DNA of 58,277 nucleotides from a virus, in the IMG/VR virus record IMGVR_UViG_3300037493_003821, positions 1 to 58,277 of that record. The stretch is one strand, 5' to 3'. Below the pieces are notes generated by a model. The model was given only the letters and a program-made list of their open reading frames with translations. It ran no database searches and was not told the origin of the DNA. Positions 9,201 through 20,090 of the stretch are shown piece after piece (within the stretch, counting starts at the first letter, position 1; each line of letters begins with the position of its first letter). The translations under genes and the position numbers were made by a program.

Positions 9201-12200
9201 GAGATTGGATTCGGCGGAACAAAATCATCGAGAACTACGCAGGGAATTGGAAGATGCAAAAACCGTAGGACAGAAACTTTCCGCAGAAATGGAGCTTGTG
9301 GAGCAAGAGAACAGGATGCGCAGAATTGCGGGAGAGCCAGAACTAGAAACTTCTCGCCCTGTAACCGAAGCAGACCAGAAAGCCAGTAGGGACTATCTTG
9401 CGAAGCGAATTACCGAAGTTGAAGCTAAGATTAAGGCCGGAGAACCGCTGACTAAGCAGGACAGGGGTGATTGGGTGACTGGCGGTAGAAAGGCATCGGA
9501 ATTACCCAAAGAATCAGAACCCGTAGCTACCCCAACTGCTGAAAAACCAGCAGAACCAGCACCCGAAAACCTTCCGCCAAAAGTTGAAACCGCAATCCGA
9601 GAAGGCACAGCAACCCCGGATCAGCTTCAAATCGCAACCGAGCAACCCTTGTTATTCGACACCCCAAAGCAGAAGCGGGATGCGTTTGTGCTGCGCGATG
9701 CTTTGCGGCAGAAGATTGACGAGGTTGAAGCTGGCGATTACAGCGATAGTCAGGCGAGGAAGCACGCGAGACTCACGGAAATGTTGGGTAAAGTGGAAAA
9801 GCAGATCGCGGATAATGCTAAGTCAGCGGATAAGCCGGAACCCGTGGTTGAGCCAGCACCCGTTGCGAAGGATGAGCCAGCGCGGGATGCTAGTAAGATG
9901 GAGGAAGCGGTTGATCCCGCTGCCGAAGTTATGGGTTCTGTTTTTGAAACTACCGTAAGGACGCATGAGGGAGAGGCGAAAAAGATGTTTGCCGTTCAGC
10001 GCGGCGTAAATCGAGGTATGGGCGATAGGGTTTTCAATACACGGGAGCAGGCAGAGGCGTTTTCCAAAGAGCAAGAAGCCGATATAAAGCGTGCCGCCGA
10101 CAAGAAGTTGGCTATCGAAAAAGAAGCAGCCGATAAAGCGAAGGCAGAGGCGGAAAGACCTAGAACTGATGTAGAGATTTACACCGATGGCATGACGCCG
10201 ATGCAGCGCGGAAAGATTTCTGCAACGCTGTCCGAATACGGAGGAAAGCGGGCTGGCGGAAAAATGTATGACGGGACAAGGGCGCAAGTAACCAAGCAGT
10301 TATTAGAGGCTGGCTATGTCCCGAAATCGGTTGAGGTTTCTGCTGTTAAGGAGTTGTCGGGTAATCGCATGAACAAGATGGATCAGCGCGAGCAGGATGC
10401 GTATGAAGCCAAGAGGAAAAAGGCAGGAACTAAAACCGAGTATAGGCTTGAAAAGGGCGATGGAGATAGCGTTTTTACCGTCACGAAAGCAGAGCATGAT
10501 TATGCGGTTCACCTAAAAAGCAAGGAACCAACTGCTGAAAAACCAGCAGAACCCGCAAAGGCAGAACCCGCACCCGTCCTACGCAAAGGCGAAAATCAGG
10601 GTGACTTGCTCAAGGGAAGATCGGATGACGCTTTCAACCTAGTGGGCGAAAAGCAGGCTGCACCTAAACCAGCGGAGCCGCCCGGCCCGTCAAAAGAGAA
10701 AATGGCTGATGCCGCGATGCGGGCATACGGCAGCTACGAGAGAGCCATTGAATCGCTCAATGTGCAGATGGAAGGCAAAATATCGGCAGAAGCGAAACAA
10801 CGGGTCAAGATAACCATCAACGAGCTAGAGCGCAGACGCGATAACGAATTGCGTGCCGAAATGGAGAAGGAGCAGATGGACGCTGTTCGTGAACACGAAG
10901 ATAGCGGCGGCGATGAACTGCTGACTGTCCTCAAGAGGCTAGGCGGGTTGCCGTTGATCGGGAAGGAGACGGTTCTTAGTGGCGAGTTCAAACGGGTATT
11001 TGAGATGGAGCGCGGGAAGCATCTGCGCATGAAGTGGACGAGCAAGCTGCAAGGCAAGTCGCTGGATGCCATTCGTCAGGAGCTAGAGGGGCATGGGTTT
11101 TACTTTGAAACGCCAGTAGAGATGCTGGATGCAATCGGTAGAGCGATGCGCGGTGAACTGATTGTCGGTAGCGAGAAGCCGATGGAGGGTGGGCGGGAGG
11201 ACTTGTTCAACCGTCAATCCATATCCGAAAAAGCTCCCGAAAACTCGATGCACGTTAATGCGGTGCAGAAGGCAACCGATGCGCTACGAGCAAGGTTCAA
11301 GGGTGCTGCTGAGACTACGGTTGTAGCCGATGGAGAGCAGTTGCCGGAAGCCGTGAAAGCCAAGGCGAGAGCACAGGGCGTTGCTCTGAATCGCATTGGC
11401 GGGGCTGTGCACGACGGCAAGGTGTATCTGAACGCTGCCGGACTTAGCTCTCCTGCGCGTGCTGCCGAAGTATTCTTTCACGAACAAGCGGGTCACGTTG
11501 GCGTGGATGCGCTGTTGGACGGGTTATCGCCCAAGTCGTCGTCGCGGCTGATGGATGCGCTGAGAAGGGAGTTTCCCGAAGAATCGAAGTATGCGGAGAA
11601 ATGGTATGAGCCAGATGAGCATTTGTCGGAATCCTTGGCGCGTATCATGGAGAAGTTCGGCCCTAAATCCGATGCCACCCCAAGGGAGCAATCGCGCTAT
11701 CGCAGGGTAGTAGATTTCATTCGCACGATTCTCGCCAAATCCGGCATCAAGAATTGGAGCAAGAACGACATCGAAGCTCTGTTGCGCCGTGGCATTGATA
11801 AGGTTCGCAGGGGTGACGGGAAGGCGGATACTGGGGATACGAGACTTAGCATCAACGATGAACCTGGTGGTCGTTCTGAGCGGAAATCCAAGTGGGATGC
11901 TTATAAGAAGGACACAGCGGGCATGAGTCGCGCAGAGATTGATCGTTTTATTGAGTCAAAGCGAAAGGCAGAAGAAGAAAAGGATGATATGTTTGCCGCT
12001 GCGCCAAAAGCGGAACCGATCCTCATGTCGAGCAAGAACGCTTTCCAAGCGGAAGAAGCGCGGAAGCGCGGCGAATCCCCGATTGAATCGGATTTCTACC
12101 GCTCAAATCCAGAGGTAGCCGAAGCAGCGCGGGTAGCGATGGACAAGAACCCCGAAGCCGTGGATTCGGTGATTAGGCATTTGCTAGAGGAAGGACGGGA

Positions 12201-15200
12201 CACCCGCAAAATCTCTATACAGGAAGAAGCGATGTTGGTTCATCGTGGGTTTGATCTGAAACGTCAGATCATGTCGGCTGAACGGATTCTTGAAAACGAA
12301 AACAGCACACCCGCGCAAAAAGCAATGGCGCAGGATAACATTACAGATGCACAGACGAAACTGATTGAGCTTGCAAATGCCATGCACGCATCCGGCGAGG
12401 TATGGGGCGCGTTCGGTTCATTCCGTCAGCGGATATTCCAGGATGACTTTTCGCCAGCTTCAATGGCGAGAACGCTGGAAAAGGCGAAGAACGATAAATT
12501 GACCGATGCAGAAATTGCAGAAATCGAGATTGAAGCCAAAAACATTGAAAGGCTACGCGCCGAAAAGGAAAAGGCGGAAGAAGCTGCCGTGGATATTCAG
12601 CGCGACGATGCTGCACAGGATGCCTTCGACAAAGCTGCACGGTATCATCCGAAGGTGCTGGAATATGCGGAGGGTATCGTTTCCAAGTGGGAAGCGGAAG
12701 CGATCAAAGCGCGGAAGGATTTACGCGAGGCTATGGGCATGGCATCGGCCAACCCGCTTTCCCTCAAGGTTGCTGCTGCTTTGTTCAAGATTGCACGGGC
12801 TAAGATTGCTCGCGGATCGTTAAACGCTGCTGAGTTCACAACGGAAATGGTTGAAGAGTTTGGCGACTCGATAAAAACGGCAATCCAACCTGCGTGGAAT
12901 CTGGCGATGAAGGCTATCGGCAAGCTGGACGCTAACAAGGAGCGCAAGAAAACGCCCAAGCAGAAGAAAGCCGAAAAGACCGCAATGGACGAAGCGGAAT
13001 CCATCGAGGACGGGATCAAGGCTGTGGCGAAAGACCCGAAGGCGTTGAATGACGGATTTGATTCATACGTGAAGAAGCTGGCGAATGAGTATGTCCGTAT
13101 GGGCGAAACCACTGTTGCCGGGGTAATCGCCAAGCTGCACAAGTTCTTTGACCCGATGATGCCGGATTTGACCGACAATGCGTTGAAAGATGCTTGGACG
13201 GATTACGGCAAGGGCAAAGAGGCGACAACCGATCCAACGAAAATGCTGCAAAGCCAGCTACGCTACGAGGCGTTGTTGGAGCGCAAGATTTCAGAACTTG
13301 AAAAGCTGAAAAGCCCTGCGGCTACTGCCAGCAAGCGCGTGAAACAGACTGAGCGAGCCGGGCGATTGCTAAAGGAGATCGCGGAACTCAAGAAGAAGCT
13401 GCCGCCCGATGAGGGCAATGCCGCTGGACGGCTGCAATCCTCGCTGGATGCGATGGAGACTCGCGCCCGCAATCGCATTGCGGAACTGCGCTACGAGATT
13501 GCCAAGGGTGAACGCACGCTGAAACAAAAAGGACTGCCGCCGACAAGCCCTAAACTGGAAGCACTTCGCGCAGAGCTAGAGGAAGTTAAGGCGGAACATT
13601 TGGAAAGATTCGGCAAGCGTCAGATGACGGAAGAACAGAAGCTAAAGGCTGCAATCCGTTCGGCTGAGAACTCGGAGAAAAAGGCAGTCGCGGAACTAGT
13701 CAACGCGAGGAAAGGTATCTTCGCGCAACCAGCCACAAAAGGCGTCAGTCGGTTCATAGAGGTTGAGGCGATACGCGCACGGGCGGAAGCTGCGCGGGCT
13801 GAGACGAAGGCGTTGAAGGACATGGATACGGCGATACAGGAGGCGAAGAAAGTAGCTGCGCTGGAATCGCAAATCGAGAAGCTGGAATCCACCATTGCCG
13901 AAGGTAAGTTTGCGCCGAAAGAGCAAGAATCCGATCCTACCGTGGAGACGGAAGCTGTCACACAGTTACAAGCCAAGCGGGATGCGCTCGCTGCTGAGTT
14001 GGCTGAGAAGCGCAAGGCTGCGCGTCCTGTGCCGGATGCAGAGTTACGCGAGTTGAAGCGGCTGGAAAGCGAACTGGCATCACTCATGGTCGGTAGGGCG
14101 AAACCGCAGAAGAAGATGACGGTGGACACGGAACAACAGGCGTTTGCACGGGAGCAGCTTGCGGCAAAACGCGCTGAATTGGCTGAGATTCGGGCGAACG
14201 ATGACAACCTAAAGATTTCCAACAGAAAAGCGGCAATCCTTCGCCAGATGGCAGACCTAGCGGATCGCACGGCTCGCGGAGATTTTGCCCCTCGCAAGAA
14301 AAAGCCCGCACTCGATATATCCAAAGACCCGGACGCGATGAGGCTCTCGGTGAAGCTGGCAAAGCAGAAAGCGGATTTCGCAAAGCGCGTAGAGGAATAC
14401 AGGCTGGCGCATCTGACACCCGTGCAGCGCGGGTTGATCAATCTCGGCAAGACTTGGGATGCTACCCGTAATCTTTTCCTCTCATTCGATTTAAGCGCAT
14501 TTCTGCAAACGGCAGCAGCGGCAGCAGCGCACCCGTTGGAAGCAGGAAAGGCACTCGGCAAAGGGGCTAAGGCGTTTGCCTTCACCCTGTTCTCGGATCG
14601 TTACGCGCATGAGCTTCAAGAGCGGGCACGGCAGGAACCGCTATACAAGAACGGCACGTTCAAGAAGATGGGGCTGGAAATCAGCGAGACGATGGGTGAG
14701 GCGCGTGAGGAAAACATGGTGAACGTGTTGGAGCGATTAGCTGATGTTCAGACGCGCTGGAAGGATATGCCGGAAGCCGTGAAAAAGCTGATCGGGATGC
14801 GCGGTGTCAGGAATATAATCAGCGGGCCTATGGATATGTTGAAGTATGCTGGTTACAGAAGCGGCATCGGGCGCGGACTCAAGGGGAGCAACGTGGCGTT
14901 TGGAGCTATCGCGGGGCATATGCGCATTGTCATGGCGAAATCACTTCTTCGCCGTTGGTTTCAAGACGGCAACGCGACAGACGCACAGCTTAAACTTTTA
15001 GGCAAGCTGGCGAACACATTCACGGGCAAGGGCGGAATCAAAAACGGCGGTGCGCTGAATCGGCTTTTCTTTGCGCCTAACTACTACCTCTCGATTATGA
15101 AGGGGCTTTTTGGATTGGATATGTTTATTCACGCTGCTCCTGCTTTCGAGGGAAAAGCTATGGCAGCTATGGCAGAGGAATACGTGCGAGCAATCGCTAC

Positions 15201-15738
15201 TATCGTTACCGTTGGCAGTATCGCGTATTTGCTTGGAGATAGGGACAAGCAGGACATTAATCCGCTCAGTAGCAACTTTGGAAAACTTGTTCTAAAAAGC
15301 GGCACAACCATAGATTTATCAATGGGGCGCGGGGCTTACGTCACACAGCTTGCAAGATACCTTTATGGGATGACGAAAGAGAACGGCAAGTATGTAAAAC
15401 GCGATAGGAATACAGGGCTTGCGCTTTTCCTCGCTGGCAGGTTCTCGCGTGAAATCAAAATGGCTACCGCGATTCTGGACGGGAAATCATACGACAAGAA
15501 ACTGGAAGGGCCGTTGGATTACTTCAAAGAGTCGTCGGTTCCGCTCGCATGGCGCGATCTGGATAAGGTGCTGGAAAAAGAGGGCATCACCCGTGGCGCA
15601 TTCCTGCAAATGCTCAACCTTCTCGGCATCACTTCGCGCATCCCCGATGAGAAAAAAAGCAGCGGAAGTTCAGTAAAAAGCATGGAGAGTCAAATCAAGC
15701 GCGAGATAAGAGATGACGTAGGTAAAATCGGTCTTTGA
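6268..15738 (+). CDS. Giant polyvalent internal virion protein, 3,156 aa (LPD38-type C-terminus)
   Basis: A giant mosaic protein. The N-terminus has three copies of a short (A/E)LLDES-like motif. Residues of about 50-150 contain the phage-typical block [11 protein letters not shown]...[18 protein letters not shown] Gly/Ala-rich hydrophobic region follows (about 465-670). The middle has four linkers with PTAKKPAE or [14 protein letters not shown] at residues 1738-1743 resembles HExxGH metallopeptidase sites, with E1784 or E1788 as possible third zinc ligand. Residues of about 2200-2720 form long Lys/Glu coiled coils. The last 380 residues resemble the large polyvalent protein-associated domain LPD38 ([12 protein letters not shown]...[20 protein letters not shown]). 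Such proteins are ejected with the DNA. It ends the late operon. Confidence 0.8.
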   Translation: MALELLDESPALAGMELLDESSAMGGMELVDESPKESITPSQDYGGAGTAGNDGLIEPGNINLNNRPKVKNKDGSISTVRSIGIQVDGKEFLIPTVSDDGRIMSNEEAVNQFRTTKKHLGAFKTSADADNYARKLHDSQAAQYVDSAGTANDPYPVTDYEALHPNVQKYLKDNPTVAGMAMGGGENGTDANEPRTIIVNPHNKYMSDPVKRDGLIKIEAVRHLMGESGYKANFAVTPKQKEWQKTLGAYANNDEAFKHSIISRLVAHDDVPDATPEQIAEARRFELELKKRKQSPAPATDPYPAPPAWMATPDLPEAPPEVAQQARYAHELMGHGIDSITLSSKLDWSGELSPEQKWTEQNRRSAEAMIERDELKAKIKTPSRLSQEPYNPTSALTPEYRATAQAEDRVKQLDAQIASLEESTKSQTVLDYEKRARDKEKEQMDLEQMRERIKKEIYGEGPNPLWGGILSLGGALAGQVGGAAAFVTRNHEQGSLAYNMSSVENEIKQYVGVNDSTASRIAMTIGQTLGLIVGPTGKSGLARKAFGLSTVARAGVHAYGSALASGADEGQAQKSMVMSVVEMAAFLGLAHKGKGVIEGIVGKLSKGASPAALAAEEMLKSGVANMGASGALRFAHGEGFAPTLESTVTDWTFAAHGGMNAFGQRRAGMAAVAKADAMRGTLFPEGATEVKTGYDAVVHTATTSELFSALVNRQKELAQKPTRTKAEEKELKELDAVDGDHLSIKKILDAKAKEAGIQRVRDTDRTEFEQAIKEKIAELKSRELDGQEERLLETLESQPIEAIATMYGKRLSEPVSSQAGMQQQPINVNVVPEPAPTAKKPAAPAATAANPLHEAGADKNTTAINVTTKTGDAGNSRSNSIGFSSEAEAAKYIAEERAKNPDAVITASGVDQYGLSKAEVAKAVDRLNAEPAPTAKKPAEQDIDANRVPLAYNDRRALRDRAQAAVDALPRMQRVHAQKRLDSAEQNHRELRRELEDAKTVGQKLSAEMELVEQENRMRRIAGEPELETSRPVTEADQKASRDYLAKRITEVEAKIKAGEPLTKQDRGDWVTGGRKASELPKESEPVATPTAEKPAEPAPENLPPKVETAIREGTATPDQLQIATEQPLLFDTPKQKRDAFVLRDALRQKIDEVEAGDYSDSQARKHARLTEMLGKVEKQIADNAKSADKPEPVVEPAPVAKDEPARDASKMEEAVDPAAEVMGSVFETTVRTHEGEAKKMFAVQRGVNRGMGDRVFNTREQAEAFSKEQEADIKRAADKKLAIEKEAADKAKAEAERPRTDVEIYTDGMTPMQRGKISATLSEYGGKRAGGKMYDGTRAQVTKQLLEAGYVPKSVEVSAVKELSGNRMNKMDQREQDAYEAKRKKAGTKTEYRLEKGDGDSVFTVTKAEHDYAVHLKSKEPTAEKPAEPAKAEPAPVLRKGENQGDLLKGRSDDAFNLVGEKQAAPKPAEPPGPSKEKMADAAMRAYGSYERAIESLNVQMEGKISAEAKQRVKITINELERRRDNELRAEMEKEQMDAVREHEDSGGDELLTVLKRLGGLPLIGKETVLSGEFKRVFEMERGKHLRMKWTSKLQGKSLDAIRQELEGHGFYFETPVEMLDAIGRAMRGELIVGSEKPMEGGREDLFNRQSISEKAPENSMHVNAVQKATDALRARFKGAAETTVVADGEQLPEAVKAKARAQGVALNRIGGAVHDGKVYLNAAGLSSPARAAEVFFHEQAGHVGVDALLDGLSPKSSSRLMDALRREFPEESKYAEKWYEPDEHLSESLARIMEKFGPKSDATPREQSRYRRVVDFIRTILAKSGIKNWSKNDIEALLRRGIDKVRRGDGKADTGDTRLSINDEPGGRSERKSKWDAYKKDTAGMSRAEIDRFIESKRKAEEEKDDMFAAAPKAEPILMSSKNAFQAEEARKRGESPIESDFYRSNPEVAEAARVAMDKNPEAVDSVIRHLLEEGRDTRKISIQEEAMLVHRGFDLKRQIMSAERILENENSTPAQKAMAQDNITDAQTKLIELANAMHASGEVWGAFGSFRQRIFQDDFSPASMARTLEKAKNDKLTDAEIAEIEIEAKNIERLRAEKEKAEEAAVDIQRDDAAQDAFDKAARYHPKVLEYAEGIVSKWEAEAIKARKDLREAMGMASANPLSLKVAAALFKIARAKIARGSLNAAEFTTEMVEEFGDSIKTAIQPAWNLAMKAIGKLDANKERKKTPKQKKAEKTAMDEAESIEDGIKAVAKDPKALNDGFDSYVKKLANEYVRMGETTVAGVIAKLHKFFDPMMPDLTDNALKDAWTDYGKGKEATTDPTKMLQSQLRYEALLERKISELEKLKSPAATASKRVKQTERAGRLLKEIAELKKKLPPDEGNAAGRLQSSLDAMETRARNRIAELRYEIAKGERTLKQKGLPPTSPKLEALRAELEEVKAEHLERFGKRQMTEEQKLKAAIRSAENSEKKAVAELVNARKGIFAQPATKGVSRFIEVEAIRARAEAARAETKALKDMDTAIQEAKKVAALESQIEKLESTIAEGKFAPKEQESDPTVETEAVTQLQAKRDALAAELAEKRKAARPVPDAELRELKRLESELASLMVGRAKPQKKMTVDTEQQAFAREQLAAKRAELAEIRANDDNLKISNRKAAILRQMADLADRTARGDFAPRKKKPALDISKDPDAMRLSVKLAKQKADFAKRVEEYRLAHLTPVQRGLINLGKTWDATRNLFLSFDLSAFLQTAAAAAAHPLEAGKALGKGAKAFAFTLFSDRYAHELQERARQEPLYKNGTFKKMGLEISETMGEAREENMVNVLERLADVQTRWKDMPEAVKKLIGMRGVRNIISGPMDMLKYAGYRSGIGRGLKGSNVAFGAIAGHMRIVMAKSLLRRWFQDGNATDAQLKLLGKLANTFTGKGGIKNGGALNRLFFAPNYYLSIMKGLFGLDMFIHAAPAFEGKAMAAMAEEYVRAIATIVTVGSIAYLLGDRDKQDINPLSSNFGKLVLKSGTTIDLSMGRGAYVTQLARYLYGMTKENGKYVKRDRNTGLALFLAGRFSREIKMATAILDGKSYDKKLEGPLDYFKESSVPLAWRDLDKVLEKEGITRGAFLQMLNLLGITSRIPDEKKSSGSSVKSMESQIKREIRDDVGKIGL

Positions 15739-15796
15739 TATGCCCGACTATCAAGGTATCATAATAAAGTATTTAAGTCTTTTTGCATTTTAGTTA

Positions 15797-15825
15797 TTGA
15801 CGGGATTTCGGGCATCTGCTTTAAG
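15797..15825 (+). promoter_or_regulatory. Promoter of the rightward early/replication operon
   Basis: TTGACG at 15797-15802 is followed by a 17-base spacer and TTTAAG at 15820-15825. The expected start of transcription, about 36 bases after the first T of the -35 box, is 15833, one base before the GTG start of the next gene, so the mRNA would be leaderless. The 12-mer AGTTATTGACGG recurs before the operon at 39740. Confidence 0.6.
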
Positions 15826-15833
15826 TGGAATCC

Positions 15834-15989
15834 GTGAAAACAACCGACAAGAAACCGAAAGAAAAAGAGGTCGTAAAAACCCTCAACATTGATGCCTCGC
15901 TGCATCAGCGCATTCGCATTGCGGCTGCGCAGGAAGGCGTATCAATAAAGCAATGGATCAAGTTCGCTCTTGAAGCGATGCTGCCATGA
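15834..15989 (+). CDS. Ribbon-helix-helix DNA-binding protein, 51 aa
   Basis: It starts at GTG 15834. After a Lys-rich N-terminal arm comes a classic ribbon-helix-helix pattern: VVKTLNIDASLHQRIRIAAA as strand and first helix, then EGVSIKQWIKFALEAML as second helix. Such proteins bind DNA as dimers (CopG/Arc/ParD type) and often repress their own promoter. As the first gene after the operon promoter it is a good candidate for an early regulator. The start is leaderless, given the promoter at 15797. Its stop overlaps the next start by four bases. Confidence 0.75.
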   Translation: MKTTDKKPKEKEVVKTLNIDASLHQRIRIAAAQEGVSIKQWIKFALEAMLP

Positions 15990-16126
15990 AGAAGTCCATC
16001 GAACAACTCAACCGCGAAGCCAACCGCGCACTAGCGCAATACCGGAAGGCTCGCAACGTCACAACCCTGCTCCTGATCGCTATTATCCTTAGCGGCATCA
16101 TGGTGGCAATTATCTACTCGCTATGA
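15986..16126 (+). CDS. Small single-span membrane protein, 46 aa
   Basis: A charged N-terminal helix (KKSIEQLNREANRALAQYRKARN) is followed by one hydrophobic span (TTLLLIAIILSGIMVAIIYS). It overlaps the ribbon-helix-helix gene and the following gene by four bases each (ATGA), so it is translationally coupled to both. No family is recognised. Confidence 0.65.
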   Translation: MKKSIEQLNREANRALAQYRKARNVTTLLLIAIILSGIMVAIIYSL

Positions 16127-16326
16127 ACGATCCACATCAAGCTGCTGCAATCGAAGTATGGGATGCGATTCCGCACATGAACCGAACCACGACAACCCGC
16201 GCCGACTTCATCACGGCATTCACTTTAGGCAGAGTCTCCATGAAAGCCTGCTACGACAAATCGGAACTCCTGCGAGTGGGCGATGAGCCAAAACACTTTA
16301 GTCAAACAACAACAACAACCAAATAA
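16123..16326 (+). CDS. Hypothetical protein, 67 aa
   Basis: A short soluble protein (DPHQAAAIEVWDAIPHMN at the N-terminus) that resembles no family I can name. It is coupled to the membrane protein by an ATGA overlap. The DNA at its 3' end, with repeated CAA triplets, also serves as the G-poor leader of the ssDNA-binding protein gene. Confidence 0.55.
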   Translation: MNDPHQAAAIEVWDAIPHMNRTTTTRADFITAFTLGRVSMKACYDKSELLRVGDEPKHFSQTTTTTK

Positions 16327-16332
16327 ACAACA

Positions 16333-16914
16333 ATGAGTAACATCGTATTACGTAACGTCCGTCTATCCTTCCCTGCGCTCTGGAAGCCCAAAGCTGCCCA
16401 AGGTGGCGGCACACCCAAGTTCAGCGCATCCCTGCTGCTGGACAAAGCAACCAACGCCAAGGACATTGCCGCTGTCAAAGCCGCAATGTCGGAAGTGGGC
16501 AAAGCTAAATGGCCTACCGGAATCCCGAAAGGCTGCACCCCTTGCCTCAAGGAAGGCAACAGCAAAGATTACGACGGCTACGACGATAGCAATATGTTCG
16601 TCAGTGCGTCGTCCGATAAACGCCCGGTGATCGTGGACACCGATCCAACGGTTGCGCTGGTGGAAGAAGATGGGAAGCCTTATGCGGGCTGCATCATCAA
16701 CGCCAGCATCCGGCTATGGGCGCAAGATAACCAATTCGGCAAGCGCATCAACGCCCAACTCACGGGCATCCAGTTTGTCGAGGACGGTGAAGCGTTTGGC
16801 GATGCACCCTTGAATGCGGTGGATGTGTTTGGAGCGGTTGCAGGGAAGCCCGCTGCCAAGTCCACCACGAAACCCGAAGCAACGGAAGTCGTTGCCGACG
16901 ACATCCCTTGGTAG
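16333..16914 (+). CDS. DUF2815-type single-stranded DNA-binding protein, 193 aa
   Basis: The start (MSNIVLRNVRLSFPALWKP) and core (KFSASLLLDK, ASSDKRPVIVD, YAGCIINASIRLWAQDNQFGKRINAQLTGIQFV) match DUF2815, a phage ssDNA-binding OB-fold family. The C-terminus ends in an acidic tail, ADDIPW, much like the DDDIPF tail of bacterial SSB that recruits replication and repair partners. The leader carries tandem CAA triplets with no Shine-Dalgarno site. It is followed by a RecE-like nuclease, fitting a recombination pair. Confidence 0.85.
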   Translation: MSNIVLRNVRLSFPALWKPKAAQGGGTPKFSASLLLDKATNAKDIAAVKAAMSEVGKAKWPTGIPKGCTPCLKEGNSKDYDGYDDSNMFVSASSDKRPVIVDTDPTVALVEEDGKPYAGCIINASIRLWAQDNQFGKRINAQLTGIQFVEDGEAFGDAPLNAVDVFGAVAGKPAAKSTTKPEATEVVADDIPW

Positions 16915-17021
16915 TCGAAACAACACTTTAGCGGAGTTGTTACCGCTGAACGGATAAACGCAATTCGTGTGTTCACAACAGCGTGACAGGTCGGAGAGAC
17001 GGCCACTTACTTTTACTTTTT

Positions 17022-17816
17022 ATGCACATCACCAACGGAATCCACAAAGGTCTAGCTGACCCAACTTACCGCGCAATCGAAGGACTCTCGCAAAGCGCGA
17101 TGAAGTCTTTAATGAGAAGCCCCGGTCACTTCAAACATCAACAGGAGAACCCGCGCACCGGAACCCCTGCTATGATTATGGGACGCTTGTTCCATCATCT
17201 CGCTCTCACCCCCGACGTTGCCCCGTGGTGGGCTATCAAGCCGGATGGGATGTCGTTTGCCACAAAGGAGGGCAAGGCATGGCGTGCAGAGCAGACAGGG
17301 GAAATCGTGAGTCAGGATCAATGGGAGCAGAGCAAGGGCATGGCTATGGCTGTGCGCCAGCATCCATCACTCCCGACTTTCGAGGCAACCGAAGTGTCGG
17401 TGTTCGGGGAGATGGACGGGGTGACGGTCAAGGCTAGGCTGGATGCGCTGGCTGGAGATATATGGGACTTGAAATCAACCGATGACGCGAGGCCGGAAGG
17501 ATTCGGCAAATCCATCTTCACCTACGGCTACTACATCCAAGCAGCGTTCTACCTTGATCTCTACAACGAGTTTGCGACGAAAAAGGCTGAGTCGTTTTAC
17601 TTCGTCGCGGTTGAATCTGAGCCACCGCACGGTTGCCGGATTTACCGCCTATCCGATGCTGCCGTGGAGCAGGGGCGCAACGAATACAGGAAGCTCCTTC
17701 AAGTGTTCAAGTTCTGCGCGGCTCACAATAGCTGGCCTATCTATGCCGATGAAGTATCGGAAATCGGGTTGCCGGGGTGGGCGATTAAAGAGGTTCCAGC
17801 CAATTTATTCCTATGA
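17022..17816 (+). CDS. RecE/ExoVIII-like PD-(D/E)XK exonuclease, 264 aa
   Basis: The start at ATG 17022 is chosen because the family begins with a segment like GLSQSAMKSLMRSPGHFK. Motifs visible: GRLFHHL (family GxxxH), RLDAL with D141, DIWDLKST with D149 and K151 as the nuclease core, and YYIQAAFYLDLY as the QxxxY motif. It would degrade one strand of double-stranded ends during recombination-dependent replication, next to the ssDNA-binding protein. No RecT-like annealase is recognised. Confidence 0.85.
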   Translation: MHITNGIHKGLADPTYRAIEGLSQSAMKSLMRSPGHFKHQQENPRTGTPAMIMGRLFHHLALTPDVAPWWAIKPDGMSFATKEGKAWRAEQTGEIVSQDQWEQSKGMAMAVRQHPSLPTFEATEVSVFGEMDGVTVKARLDALAGDIWDLKSTDDARPEGFGKSIFTYGYYIQAAFYLDLYNEFATKKAESFYFVAVESEPPHGCRIYRLSDAAVEQGRNEYRKLLQVFKFCAAHNSWPIYADEVSEIGLPGWAIKEVPANLFL

Positions 17817-18052
17817 ACGCTACACCAATAGATGACGGCGGGGACGCTTTCCCGCATCCAGATGGCAGCTTCGGTATGTCCCTGCGCGACTACTTCGCGG
17901 CGGCGTTAATGCCTTCAATTATGTTAAGGCGGTTTCAAATTATTGATGAAAACGAGGAAGAAAGAGGCATAGGAATTGAAACCAAAGAATTAGCCGAAGC
18001 TGCATACATAGCAGCCGATGCCATGCTCAAGGCACGAAATGAGCAGCTATGA
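17813..18052 (+). CDS. Hypothetical phage protein, 79 aa
   Basis: It has the pattern DGGDAFPHPDGSFGMSLRDYFAAALMPS then a C-terminal helix ending AYIAADAMLKARNEQL. Proteins of this pattern are common in phage early regions, with no known function. It overlaps both neighbours by four bases. Confidence 0.7.
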   Translation: MNATPIDDGGDAFPHPDGSFGMSLRDYFAAALMPSIMLRRFQIIDENEEERGIGIETKELAEAAYIAADAMLKARNEQL

Positions 18053-18189
18053 ACAACCCCGACACCGATTGCCGCAAATGCGGTGCGCCGATGAACCTTG
18101 TCGCCACATCCAATTTCACGATTACAGGGTATCGCTGCGAAAAGTGCGACCACTGGTTGGAGCGCAGGAAACCGAGGAAAAAGAAATAG
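18049..18189 (+). CDS. Small zinc-ribbon protein, 46 aa
   Basis: Two CxxC pairs (CRKCG near the N-terminus and CEKCD 22 residues later) form a zinc ribbon, followed by a strongly basic tail (RRKPRKKK). This composition suggests nucleic-acid binding. The start overlaps the previous stop (ATGA). Confidence 0.7.
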   Translation: MNNPDTDCRKCGAPMNLVATSNFTITGYRCEKCDHWLERRKPRKKK

Positions 18190-18190
18190 C

Positions 18191-18430
18191 ATGAAACACT
18201 CCTTTCGCAATTCAACCGGATCGGAAGTCCTCATTGACAGCAAGATGACGCTGCGCCAACTGATTGAAGCGGGCGTTGTTTCTATCCGACTATGCAAAGA
18301 CTCGGAGCCGCTTGAACTGAATTGGTGGCGCGAATCAGGAGCGGTGGATTGCGAGTATTGCAGGGGCCGAAGCAAACGAGACAAGGCGCATTGCGCTCTT
18401 TGCAGCGGAACCGGAAAAGTAATGACGTAA
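18191..18430 (+). CDS. DnaJ-type zinc-finger protein, 79 aa
   Basis: The C-terminal third carries CEYCRG and CALCSGTGK, two CxxCxG-like knuckles as in the DnaJ central zinc domain. The N-terminal part (TLRQLIEAGVVSIRL) is unassigned. The start at 18191 follows the previous stop by one base. Function unknown. Confidence 0.65.
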   Translation: MKHSFRNSTGSEVLIDSKMTLRQLIEAGVVSIRLCKDSEPLELNWWRESGAVDCEYCRGRSKRDKAHCALCSGTGKVMT

Positions 18431-18544
18431 ACACGTAAATAAATGCAATCGCAACTGTCTATCCCTGATTCAGTTAAAAACAATGTTCAACTTTGTTCAA
18501 CAATCCACTTGAACCCACGCCGAATCTCACATACAAGACGCTCT

Positions 18545-19444
18545 ATGTTCGCTAAAGTTTTCTCTCAAATCTTCGATTCCTCCATAGCCGAAAGCCATAC
18601 GGTCAGGCATATCTTCATGGACTTGCTGGTTCTGGCCGATGCAACGGGAGTCGTGGATATGACGATTCACGCCATATCCCGGCGCATCAATGTTCCGCTG
18701 GAAGATGTTCGTGCGGCAATCGAGAAGCTGGCAAGCCCTGATCCACTGTCGCGCTCAGAGAACGAGGAAGGGCGCAGGATTGTCTTGATTGACTCGCATC
18801 GGGATTGGGGCTGGCAGATTGTGAACTACGAGCATTACCGCAAGACTCAGGATGAAGATGCTCGCCGCTCTTATTTCCGAGATTACCGAAAGCAGGAAAG
18901 AGAGAAGAAGCGTGCAACTCTGTTCAATGATGTTCAAGTCGGTTCAACCGAGTTCAATAATGTCACACATGGAGAGGGAGATGCAGAGGAAAAAGAAAAA
19001 CAATACAGCGAAAAAGGCGGGAGATTTGCGGAATGGTTCAAAACCCTCTTACCGAAGAACACGAATACCCCATCTGGCTTTAAGGAGAAATGGGCGAATT
19101 GCTATGACGCCATGATTCGGTTGGACAAGAGAACCGATGAACAAATCATGTCAGTCTGCAAATGGGCTAGGAGCGATAGCTTTTGGAGTTCAAACTTTCA
19201 AAGCCCGTTGAAGCTAAGGAATCGAAACAAGGAAGGCGTTCAATACTTTGATGTGTTAATGGGAAAGATGAATCCCGCTCCTGCCCGTCCCGTTAAATCC
19301 CGTGGTCAATGTATTGGTGAAGCCGGACAACGCTATGCGATGCTAACGGATTACAACGATTGGCCGAAACGTCCTGACGGGACTAACCAGACACCCGATG
19401 AAGTCGGGGATGCGGATTGGCGGAAACAACTACCAGCACTATGA
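18545..19444 (+). CDS. Phage replication initiator/helicase-loader-like protein, 299 aa
   Basis: The family opens with a segment like MFAKVFSQIFDSSIAE followed by LLVLADATGVVDMTIHAISRRINVPLEDVRAAIEKL, a winged-helix unit. The motifs DPLSRSENEEGRRIVLID and WGWQIVNYEHYRK are characteristic of this group of phage replication proteins. I choose ATG 18545 because homologous proteins begin at this motif; an upstream in-frame start at 18443 exists. A C-terminal domain (KEKWANCYDAMIRLD...) may contact the DnaB helicase encoded two genes later. The stop overlaps the next start. Confidence 0.75.
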   Translation: MFAKVFSQIFDSSIAESHTVRHIFMDLLVLADATGVVDMTIHAISRRINVPLEDVRAAIEKLASPDPLSRSENEEGRRIVLIDSHRDWGWQIVNYEHYRKTQDEDARRSYFRDYRKQEREKKRATLFNDVQVGSTEFNNVTHGEGDAEEKEKQYSEKGGRFAEWFKTLLPKNTNTPSGFKEKWANCYDAMIRLDKRTDEQIMSVCKWARSDSFWSSNFQSPLKLRNRNKEGVQYFDVLMGKMNPAPARPVKSRGQCIGEAGQRYAMLTDYNDWPKRPDGTNQTPDEVGDADWRKQLPAL

Positions 19445-19656
19445 ATCAGATACAGCTTATCAAGGCAATACTGCGTGACCTAAAGGTTGTTGCCGATAAA
19501 TACGTCAACGATCCGCATACACCGTATGCACTAAGCTACGCTCTGACTACCGCGCTTGTCGGCTTGCAGCTAGGGCTTCAAGGTGGAAGCAAGGACAGGG
19601 CACTAGAAGCGATTTCCAGCTACATCAATTCAGTCGTAAAGACTCAAATCCCATGA
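19441..19656 (+). CDS. Hypothetical protein, 71 aa
   Basis: The start at 19441 overlaps the previous stop (ATGA); the longer frame from 19417 is less likely. The protein is helical (IKAILRDLKVVADKYVND, YALTTALVGLQLGLQGG). Unknown function, inside the replication operon. Confidence 0.6.
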   Translation: MNQIQLIKAILRDLKVVADKYVNDPHTPYALSYALTTALVGLQLGLQGGSKDRALEAISSYINSVVKTQIP

Positions 19657-20090
19657 ACGCACAACCCGAACTCGACTTCTCCGCCCCTGATCCCCGGCGC
19701 AGAACCCGCACGGATCAGATACTTGACGCATTTGCCAAGTTTCATTCAGATAACCCCGAAGTATGGGCATTATTCCAGCGGTTCGCGCTCAATGTCATAT
19801 CAAGCGGACGCGCCAACTATTCAGCAAACGCAATCTTTGAGCGGATCAGGTGGCACACCGAAATCGAAACCAACACCGCCGAAGTAAAACTAAGCAACAA
19901 CTTCCGCGCTTACTATGCGAGAATGTTCCACTTAGCGCATCCTTTGCATGATGGGTTTTTCCGCAACAGGAAGCTGCGTAGCGAGGAATCGGACGCAAGC
20001 GATACCGATGTGCAGGTATTCAACACCGAGCCTCCATCAGAGGAAGAAGCAATCAATAATAGACTCAAGGACATTTTAGAAAAGCTATGA
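19653..20090 (+). CDS. Hypothetical replication-region protein, 145 aa
   Basis: A soluble protein with a basic N-terminus (PRRRTRTDQILDAFAKFH) and the central motif ANAIFERIRWHTEIE followed by NNFRAYYARMFH; the C-terminus is acidic. Proteins of this shape recur in phage replication operons but I know no function. It overlaps both neighbours by four bases. Confidence 0.65.
   Translation: MNAQPELDFSAPDPRRRTRTDQILDAFAKFHSDNPEVWALFQRFALNVISSGRANYSANAIFERIRWHTEIETNTAEVKLSNNFRAYYARMFHLAHPLHDGFFRNRKLRSEESDASDTDVQVFNTEPPSEEEAINNRLKDILEKL

Noticed and set aside
13620-14585. 321-codon minus-strand frame
   Set aside because: Antisense shadow of the giant virion protein; Ser/Ala-rich composition follows from the complementary strand of coiled-coil codons.
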